Source of the DNA: Clostridiales bacterium
Lineage (GTDB): Bacteria; Bacillota; Clostridia; Peptostreptococcales; Anaerovoracaceae
Reading direction: 5' to 3'
Assembly: GCA_015058155.1 (NCBI GenBank)
Contig: SVCW01000008.1
Span: 1-55,710, forward strand
Length of the DNA: 55,710 bases
This document shows, in pieces, positions 50,492 through 55,710 of the stretch. The number at the start of each line of letters is the position of its first letter. Within the stretch, counting starts at the first letter, position 1. The notes below the pieces were generated by a model, which was given only the letters and a program-made list of their open reading frames with translations, searched no databases and was not told the DNA's origin. The position numbers and the translations under genes are program-made.

Positions 50492-51463
50492 ATGAAAGAC
50501 AAATTCACAAAAGTATTACTCGTTATCATCTGCATACTTCTTGTAGTATGCCTCTTCCAGATTGGCGATCTCAGGAATGAAGTGAGAAATAAGTACAATC
50601 ACATTTCAAACAACATTTCAAATGTCAATCACGAAATCATGAACATTTCTTCAAATGTTTACAATGCATTGGAGGAGGAAGCAAGCCTCATTACGGAAGA
50701 GTCGTACAGTCTCGAAAACCCTGATTTTGAAAACTTCACGATCAAGCTTAATGCAAGCGTGACTCCGAAGGAATACAGCGAATCAAGGACTACAGCAACA
50801 CTCTATGTGGGTGAAGAGGCTTACCCTATGACTCGTGAAGACAGTACATTCAAAGCGTCTGCGGATATTCCGCTCTTCATGCAGAACAGCGTGACAAAAG
50901 TTGTTTTCCGTGAAGGAGATACGGTGCGTACAGAAGCTCTCGACTGGTGGATTGATCCGAGAGAAGAAGCAATCGTGAGGACATATGCTAATTTCGGCGG
51001 CGGATGGTCAGCTGAAAACGATGCTGAGACTGAGATACAGACTATTGATATTAACGGAAGCCTTGATGTCGATATATACAATAAAACGGGAAGCTATATT
51101 ACAAAAGCTGAAGTTGTATACCTTATAGACGGTGAAACGGTTAAGACGGAAATTGCCGAACTGCAAAACGACAACCAGCGCGAAGATTATAATTTCTGGG
51201 ATTCAGTACCGCTTAATATCAGCATTGAAATACCTTATGGAAGCACACTTGACATCTGCTCGGTCATCACAGATAATTACGGACTTCGTCATGTAAATAT
51301 TGCCGAAAGAATCCACGTGAATGATAAAGGCTCGATGCACGATCAGGAAGAAGACTGGATCTGGCGCGCCGGCGAAGATATTATTTATGACGCAGAAGGA
51401 AACTGCATCTGGAATCCGTATGACTATAGCAACGTAGAATTCGATTTTGAGATAGAGTTATAG
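50492..51463 (+). CDS. Membrane-anchored extracytoplasmic protein, unknown family
   Basis: A 323-aa protein. Residues 5-25 form an N-terminal membrane anchor (KVLLVIICILLVVCLFQIG). Asn/Ser-rich polar repeats follow (NHISNNISNVNHEIMNIS), looking like a short coiled coil. The remaining beta-rich domain (about 75-323) carries an acidic C-terminus. I do not recognise the family. ATG 50492 was preferred because the run of nine G (50476-50484), which can act as the ribosome binding site, lies 7 bases upstream. An in-frame ORF continues after the TAG stop. Confidence 0.8.
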   Translation: MKDKFTKVLLVIICILLVVCLFQIGDLRNEVRNKYNHISNNISNVNHEIMNISSNVYNALEEEASLITEESYSLENPDFENFTIKLNASVTPKEYSESRTTATLYVGEEAYPMTREDSTFKASADIPLFMQNSVTKVVFREGDTVRTEALDWWIDPREEAIVRTYANFGGGWSAENDAETEIQTIDINGSLDVDIYNKTGSYITKAEVVYLIDGETVKTEIAELQNDNQREDYNFWDSVPLNISIEIPYGSTLDICSVITDNYGLRHVNIAERIHVNDKGSMHDQEEDWIWRAGEDIIYDAEGNCIWNPYDYSNVEFDFEIEL

Positions 51464-51547
51464 TTTGATTTAATTGGAGGAATTCCTGCATCTACAGAAG
51501 AACAGCGCAAAGCATTTCTCGCAAAAATCAAAGAAATCATTAAATAA
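51464..51547 (+). other. In-frame coding-like remnant after the preceding stop codon
   Basis: Reading on from the TAG at 51461-51463 gives 27 codons (FDLIGGIPASTEEQRK, then AFLAKIKEIIK) before TAA. The composition looks coding. GGAGG at 51476 has no good start codon after it. It may be the tail of a decayed gene or a lost C-terminal extension. Confidence 0.4.
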
Positions 51548-51551
51548 AGAC

Positions 51552-51580
51552 AAGAACTCGTCCCTGCGACGAGTTCTTCT
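51552..51580. terminator. Hairpin terminator between convergent genes
   Basis: An 11-bp stem AAGAACTCGTC/GACGAGTTCTT with a 5-base loop. The T-rich tail is weak. Confidence 0.55.
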
Positions 51581-51655
51581 GTGTATAGCGTAGGAGAAAG
51601 GGTGTTTCTTTTGTTACATTTGGTTCATATTTGATTGGGATAAGAAACAGGTGCA

Positions 51656-52687
51656 TCAAAGCAGTTTGCTCCTAATTTCGCTTTCGATAATCTGCATATC
51701 AAAATTTCCATACTCGTCATCATATGTGACTATGAGGTTTGTCCATGGAGCTATGCCAACGGATTCGTACAAGGCAAGTTTGTTTTTGTGATGTTTCATG
51801 TATTCCGGGTTGCTCGGCATTCCGCAGTGTTCCCAGAAGTAAAAAGGATATTTCTTGCCGGGAAGAATGAAGTCGGGAATCAGAATTTCGTTGTTTATGA
51901 TAATGATTTCGTCGTAATGAAAAGGTATCTTGAAATGATAGTATTTCTCAACGAGCATGAGCTCAGATTTTGAACGAACGCTTAAGTTGTACGATGAATT
52001 ATGAATTCTGGCCAGGTTCTTTTTGTAGAGACTCTGCAAATATGGTGCCTCAGCCCATTTGATTGTATCGAGAGAGTACCTGTGAGTATCGATAATCTGT
52101 TTGGTGGTTACTACATGTGCGTTACCTCGAAGATAGGTAAGTAATGCGGGGCTGGGTTGCTTGTTGGGTTCAAACCCTTCGGAAGTAATGAACATAGGCT
52201 TTATCAGTTGCGGTGAACTACTGCCAAGGATCTTGCCTGTATCGTTCTGTTGTGCATTACTTGTGTTATACGGTGTCGAATTTGTCCCATGCATATCGCA
52301 AAAGAATCCGATATTATCTGTAGTGCTGAAAATCTCAAGGGGAACTCTTTTGTATTTGCTGGGGAGTCTTGCGATAACGTTGTCAAATGTCGGCTCGATG
52401 TATTCCTCGCTAAGCTTTTGAAGTAACTTGCGATTGTGTTCGTTTATTGCAGATTCTGCTTCGTAGTAAGCTTTATGCGCAAGGGAGGAAATCAAAGCCG
52501 GATTGTTGTTAATCGACTTGCGTGAACGTGAGCCATTTATCGGGTTTGACTGAAAATATGTCAGCTTTCCGTCTCTCATTACTGTGAGCAGGGAGCCTGA
52601 AGGGGCACTGGATATATACTTGTTGGCGTTTTTGATTGAGACTATAGTATTTGCCAACAAATTCTTGAAATACTTTGTGTTGTTCAT
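51656..52687 (-). CDS. PD-(D/E)XK nuclease-like protein, unknown family (paralogue 2)
   Basis: A 343-aa protein. The C-terminal 130 residues closely parallel the protein at 29937-30758: VRSKSELMLVEKYYHFKIP, LIPDFILPGKKYPFYFWEHCG, PSNPEYMKHH and PWTNLIVTYDDEYGNFD. The E, PD and ExH positions suggest a PD-(D/E)XK-like core with His for the last Lys. The N-terminal 200 residues differ and are longer and polar. GGAG lies 8 bases before ATG. The upstream region and first codons carry an array of alternating GCCAAC motifs, possibly for autoregulation. No recognisable partner is adjacent. Confidence 0.7.
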   Translation of the reverse strand: MNNTKYFKNLLANTIVSIKNANKYISSAPSGSLLTVMRDGKLTYFQSNPINGSRSRKSINNNPALISSLAHKAYYEAESAINEHNRKLLQKLSEEYIEPTFDNVIARLPSKYKRVPLEIFSTTDNIGFFCDMHGTNSTPYNTSNAQQNDTGKILGSSSPQLIKPMFITSEGFEPNKQPSPALLTYLRGNAHVVTTKQIIDTHRYSLDTIKWAEAPYLQSLYKKNLARIHNSSYNLSVRSKSELMLVEKYYHFKIPFHYDEIIIINNEILIPDFILPGKKYPFYFWEHCGMPSNPEYMKHHKNKLALYESVGIAPWTNLIVTYDDEYGNFDMQIIESEIRSKLL

Positions 52688-52905
52688 AGATTGTTCTCCG
52701 TTTTTTAGCTTTTTTACGAATTAGATTAGAAAAAACCGATTTCGCTGTTGGCGTTTCGGAAAATAGAGATAAAATTGCCAACAATAGCAAAAATATGTTG
52801 GCAATGGAATTGTGGAGTGGGAAAAATGCCAACATGCTAAGCTTGAAGTACATGGAAACAGCGAGCGTTATATGAGGCGGCTATGGAAATGAGTCATATT
52901 GGCAA
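52621..52905. repeat. Array of alternating TTGCCAACA motifs
   Basis: TTGCCAACA or its complement (or the core GCCAA) occurs at 52621, 52651, 52746, 52775, 52796, 52827 and 52899, mostly in alternating orientation. The best pair is ATTGCCAACA/TGTTGGCAAT (52774-52783, 52796-52805). The array spans the upstream region and first 22 codons of the nuclease-like gene. Confidence 0.65.
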
Positions 52906-52930
52906 AAGCACTCCACGCATATATAAGCAT

Positions 52931-52980
52931 TATACAATAAATTACAATAATTTACAATAATTTACAATAATTTACAATAA
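52931..52980. repeat. Five tandem copies of a 10-bp AT-rich unit
   Basis: Five consecutive decamers follow the consensus TTTACAATAA; the last three are identical. The 10-base period is close to one helical turn. TTTACAATAA also occurs upstream of the first nuclease-like paralogue, at about 29884-29893. Confidence 0.85.
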
Positions 52981-53057
52981 GATATTATGGACGTGCTTAT
53001 GTAATAGTAAGAATGGGTGAGATTAAATGCCAGGGAACATGACTAAAGCGGTTTTTC

Positions 53058-53086
53058 TTGTAAAAGGAAGATTTCTCGGATATAAT
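53058..53086 (+). promoter_or_regulatory. Sigma-A promoter of gltX
   Basis: TTGTAA (53058-53063), a 17-base spacer and perfect TATAAT (53081-53086), with a leader of about 90 bases. No T-box consensus was seen in it. Confidence 0.7.
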
Positions 53087-53185
53087 TAAGTGTTGTGGGC
53101 GTCATGGCGTAATGAGCATGGACTCACAGCACAAAGGCGAAGCAAACTACGGTAAATAAATAAGCAATCGGAGGATACTTATATT

Positions 53186-54850
53186 ATGGATTATAATAAA
53201 CTTGCGGATTTTCTTTTCCCGCATATTACAAAGACACCGGAAGATTATGAAAAGATGTTCCCGGAAAGAGAACTTCCTGAAGGTGCAAAGGTAACAAGAC
53301 TCGGTCCGAGCCCTACAGGATTCATCCATCTCGGAAATCTTTACGGAGCTTTCGTTGACGAAAGACTTGCACATCAGTCAGGAGGAACATTCTACCTCAG
53401 AATAGAAGATACAGACGACAAGCGTTATGTTGAAGGTGCGGTTGATATTATCATCGATTCACTCAAGTTCTTTGGAATCAACTTCGACGAAGGCGCAACA
53501 AAGGACGGAGACATCGGTATCTACGGACCATATTATCAGTCACAGAGAGGCGAAATCTACGGATGTTTCGCTAAGGAACTCGTAAAGAAGGGTATGGCAT
53601 ATCCTTGCTTCATGACAAGCGAAGAAATCGAAGAAATAAGAGCGAAACAGGAAGCGAACAAGGAAAATCCCGGCATTTACGGAAAGTATGCGTTAAACAG
53701 AAATCTCAGCGTTGAAGAGGTTGAAGAAAAGATCGCTTCAGGCATGCCGTACGTTATCAGACTCAAGTCAGACGGCAAGACTGACGTTCCTGCAGAAGAA
53801 ATGGACTACTTCGAAGTTGAAGACGGAATCCGCGGCAAAGTTTCAATGCCTGTAAATAACCAGGATGTTATCATTCTCAAGGCAAACGGTATCCCTACTT
53901 ATCATTTCGCACACGTAGTGGATGACCATTTCATGAGAACAACACACGTGGTAAGAGGCGAAGAATGGCTTCCTTCACTTCCGATCCACGTAGAGCTCTT
54001 CGAAAAGACAGGATTTGAAATGCCTGTATTCTGTCACACAGCTCAGCTCATGAAGATTGATGAAGAGTCGGGTCAGAAGCGTAAGCTTTCAAAGAGAAAG
54101 GATCCTGAACTTTCACTTGATTATTACAGAAATGAGGGATATCATCCTGCAGCAGTAAGAGAATATCTCCTTACAATCCTCAATTCAAATTATGAAGAAT
54201 GGAGAGCTGAAAATCCTGCAGCTGACATCGACGAATTCGAATTCACAACTGAAAAGATGAGTAATTCAGGTGCGCTTTTCGACCTCAATAAGCTCAACGA
54301 CGTTTCAAAGGATACTCTCGTAAGAATCCCGGCAAGTGAGCTCAGAGTATTCATGGCAGACTGGAGCCGTGAGTTCATGCCTGAAATCACTAAGTATTTT
54401 GAAGACGATGCTGAATATATCGAAAAGATTCTTGATCTTGGCCGTACAGGAGACAAGCCGAGAAAGGATCTCGTTTACGCTAAGCAGATCTTCGAATTCA
54501 TCAATTATTTCTTTGATGAATACTTCGAAATTCAGGATGAACTTCCTGAAAATGCTGCAGCTGATGCAGAAGTTATTCTCAAGGAATATCTTGCAAGCTA
54601 CAACCATGCTGACGACCAGTCGGAATGGTTCAACAAGATTAGGGAAATCACAGAAAAGCTTGGATATGCTGTTAAGCCTAAGGATTTCAAGAAGAATCCT
54701 GACATGTACAAGGGTCATGTAGGTGATGTGAGTACTGTAATCAGAATCGCTCTTATGGGAAGATCACAGTCACCTGACGTATGGGAAATTCAGCAGATTC
54801 TCGGAGAAGAAAGAACAAGAGCAAGAATTGAAAAATTCATGAATAAGTAA
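53186..54850 (+). CDS. gltX: Glutamyl-tRNA synthetase
   Basis: A 554-aa class I synthetase. The HIGH-type motif is GPSPTGFIHLGN (residues 41-52), with FYLRIEDTDDKRY in the Glu site. VVRGEEWLPSLPIHVEL follows, and the KMSKS-type motif is RKLSKRKD (near 304). It is longer than the usual 480-500 aa form, owing to an N-terminal extension of about 35 residues and an enlarged C-terminal region. GGAGG precedes ATG. Whether it is discriminating (Glu only) or non-discriminating cannot be read here. Confidence 0.95.
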   Translation: MDYNKLADFLFPHITKTPEDYEKMFPERELPEGAKVTRLGPSPTGFIHLGNLYGAFVDERLAHQSGGTFYLRIEDTDDKRYVEGAVDIIIDSLKFFGINFDEGATKDGDIGIYGPYYQSQRGEIYGCFAKELVKKGMAYPCFMTSEEIEEIRAKQEANKENPGIYGKYALNRNLSVEEVEEKIASGMPYVIRLKSDGKTDVPAEEMDYFEVEDGIRGKVSMPVNNQDVIILKANGIPTYHFAHVVDDHFMRTTHVVRGEEWLPSLPIHVELFEKTGFEMPVFCHTAQLMKIDEESGQKRKLSKRKDPELSLDYYRNEGYHPAAVREYLLTILNSNYEEWRAENPAADIDEFEFTTEKMSNSGALFDLNKLNDVSKDTLVRIPASELRVFMADWSREFMPEITKYFEDDAEYIEKILDLGRTGDKPRKDLVYAKQIFEFINYFFDEYFEIQDELPENAAADAEVILKEYLASYNHADDQSEWFNKIREITEKLGYAVKPKDFKKNPDMYKGHVGDVSTVIRIALMGRSQSPDVWEIQQILGEERTRARIEKFMNK

Positions 54851-54858
54851 ATTTATGT

Positions 54859-54898
54859 GCACAATCGCTGAAATATCCGGCGATTGTGCGTTTATTTT
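54859..54898 (+). terminator. Terminator after gltX
   Basis: A 10-bp stem GCACAATCGC/GCGATTGTGC with an 11-base loop, then GTTTATTTT. Confidence 0.85.
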
Positions 54899-55044
54899 AC
54901 ATAAAGTTGTCAGAATTTTATGCTGAAACATAAAACTGACTTGCATTTTTGTGTAAAACATATATAATTATAGTAATATTTTTGTGTAAAAGAGATTTGT
55001 GAAGTATAAAATCAGTTTAAGCGAAATCTGAAAGGAGACGACAA

Positions 55045-55545
55045 ATGAAAGCATTAATTGCATATTTCTCAAGAGCAGGAGAAAACTTTAAAAATGGTGG
55101 TTACGAAGTCTTAAAGACAGGAAACACTAAGATTGTCGCCGAAAAGATTAAGATGATAAAGGGGTTTGATATTTTCGAAATAGAAATGGCAAATCCTTAT
55201 TCGGACAGATATATGAAGTGCGTAAGAGAAGCGAAGGAAGATCTCAAGAACGATGCACGTCCTGAGCTCAAGGCACTCCCTGACAATATTGCAGAATACG
55301 ATACTATTTACCTTTGCTATCCTAATTTCTGCAATACAATTCCTATGCCTGTATGGACTTTCCTCGAAGCTTTTGACTTTACGGGAAAGACTATAAAACC
55401 GCTCTGCACTCACGAAGGAAGCAAGATGGGTGCAAGTGTTGACGACATCAGAAAGCTCTGCCCTACAGCTACTGTTGAAGATGGTCTTGCAATACGCGGT
55501 TCAGAAGTAGAGGAAGCAGAAGAAGTACTTCATGGCTGGCTCTAA
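55045..55545 (+). CDS. Flavodoxin family protein
   Basis: A 166-aa flavodoxin-fold protein. ALIAYFSRAGENF (residues 3-15) is the FMN phosphate loop region, extended by the GNTKIVAEKI segment. IYLCYPNFCNTIPMPVWTFLEAFDF matches the Flavodoxin_4 type. It may carry electrons or act as an FMN-dependent reductase. GAAAGGAG precedes ATG. It is a single gene with its own terminators. Confidence 0.9.
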   Translation: MKALIAYFSRAGENFKNGGYEVLKTGNTKIVAEKIKMIKGFDIFEIEMANPYSDRYMKCVREAKEDLKNDARPELKALPDNIAEYDTIYLCYPNFCNTIPMPVWTFLEAFDFTGKTIKPLCTHEGSKMGASVDDIRKLCPTATVEDGLAIRGSEVEEAEEVLHGWL

Positions 55546-55598
55546 AACCTTATATAAAGTAGAAATACCCGGAGAAATCCGGGTCAGACTGTAGACAA

Positions 55599-55636
55599 AG
55601 TCCCCGTGGCTCACAAGGCTGCGGGGCTTTTCTTTT
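55599..55636 (+). terminator. Terminator after the flavodoxin gene
   Basis: Stem CCCCG/CGGGG extended by partly paired arms, followed by CTTTTCTTTT. A smaller stem CCCGGA/TCCGGG lies just before it (about 55568-55584). Confidence 0.75.
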
Positions 55637-55664
55637 GGGTTGAAGCGCGGTGTTTCGCAGCAAC

Positions 55665-55686
55665 AAACGTTGAAATTTCAACGTTT
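55665..55686. promoter_or_regulatory. Perfect 22-bp palindrome near the window end
   Basis: AAACGTTGAAATTTCAACGTTT has no spacer and is followed by TTT. It is likely an operator for the gene beyond the window, or part of a terminator. Confidence 0.5.
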
Positions 55687-55710
55687 TTATGATAAAATAT
55701 TCTTAGAAAG

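Larger units (their letters stand above)
52688..53185. other. Gene-free region between the divergent nuclease-like gene and gltX
   Basis: No convincing gene. It holds most of the GCCAAC motif array, the decamer repeat at 52931-52980, and the gltX promoter and leader. A 15-codon ORF after 53110 lacks a ribosome binding site. Confidence 0.6.

Noticed and set aside
52931..52980. CRISPR-like array
   Set aside because: Units are 10 bases with no spacers, and no cas genes are present.
53112..53159. 15-codon ORF in the gltX leader
   Set aside because: No ribosome binding site and no recognisable codon bias toward a regulatory amino acid.
53087..53185. T-box or other tRNA-sensing leader before gltX
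   Set aside because: The leader is short and lacks the T-box sequence and a terminator. Only a weak TTGTG/CACAA stem was seen.

Overview
The window reads as a chromosomal segment of an anaerobic, amino-acid-fermenting Firmicute of the class Clostridia. This is inferred from strong AGGAGG ribosome binding sites, sigma-A type promoters, heavy AGA use for arginine, T-run intrinsic terminators, AddB-type recombination, SLH surface anchoring and a ferredoxin-linked 2-oxoacid oxidoreductase. No rRNA, tRNA, prophage or CRISPR array was seen.

Layout. 1-1266: a complete IS3/IS150-type element whose left inverted repeat begins at base 1. 1.5-4.6 kb: an unknown membrane-tethered protein, a C39-like cysteine peptidase and a HAD phosphatase. 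4.7-8.25 kb: a thiamin salvage operon (thiamin-binding protein, ThiW, a ThiE-ThiM fusion, ThiD) behind a TPP riboswitch with terminator, plus a second structured leader that resembles only the 5' half of a TPP aptamer. 8.3-13.7 kb: a 32-aa membrane peptide, a cytidylate-kinase-like protein, a phosphohexomutase, a membrane protein and an SLH-anchored 5'-nucleotidase. 13.7-18.6 kb: two inverted MFS paralogues, one missing its 5' end, flanking an IS110 element and an aromatic-acid-exporter-like gene. 18.8-23.8 kb: a LysR regulator upstream of a four-subunit 2-oxoacid:ferredoxin oxidoreductase and a CaiB/BaiF CoA-transferase. 23.8-29.7 kb (minus strand): an O-acetylation pair (MBOAT and DHHW), LarE, a DMT transporter, a lipoprotein and a DUF1349 protein. 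29.9-32.3 kb: a nuclease-like protein, an ElaA-type acetyltransferase and a histidine phosphatase. 32.4-45.7 kb: housekeeping genes lysC, a CNNM/HlyC protein, secA, prfB (with programmed frameshift), tex, a HAD gene, addB and a small Cys-containing peptide. 45.8-50.4 kb: an MFS gene diverging from a TrpXYZ-like ABC transporter operon. 50.4-55.7 kb: a surface-type protein, a second nuclease-like paralogue, gltX and a flavodoxin.

The most notable signal is at 47187-47462. A sigma-A promoter drives a 36-codon ORF with eight tyrosine codons. Its last codons and stop lie in a segment that can pair over 15 bp with the loop side of the following T-run terminator. This is the architecture of a ribosome-mediated attenuator, here placed before an ABC transporter of the TrpXYZ type. 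Together with the 2-oxoacid oxidoreductase, the CoA-transferase and the aromatic-acid-exporter-like gene, it suggests aromatic or branched amino acid metabolism, but substrates are inferred.

Other points: a motif-sharing pair of 5' leaders (18.75 and 26.69 kb), a likely bridge-RNA region for the IS110 element, an array of alternating GCCAAC motifs before a nuclease-like gene, and a nine-G tract serving as the ribosome binding site of a surface protein.
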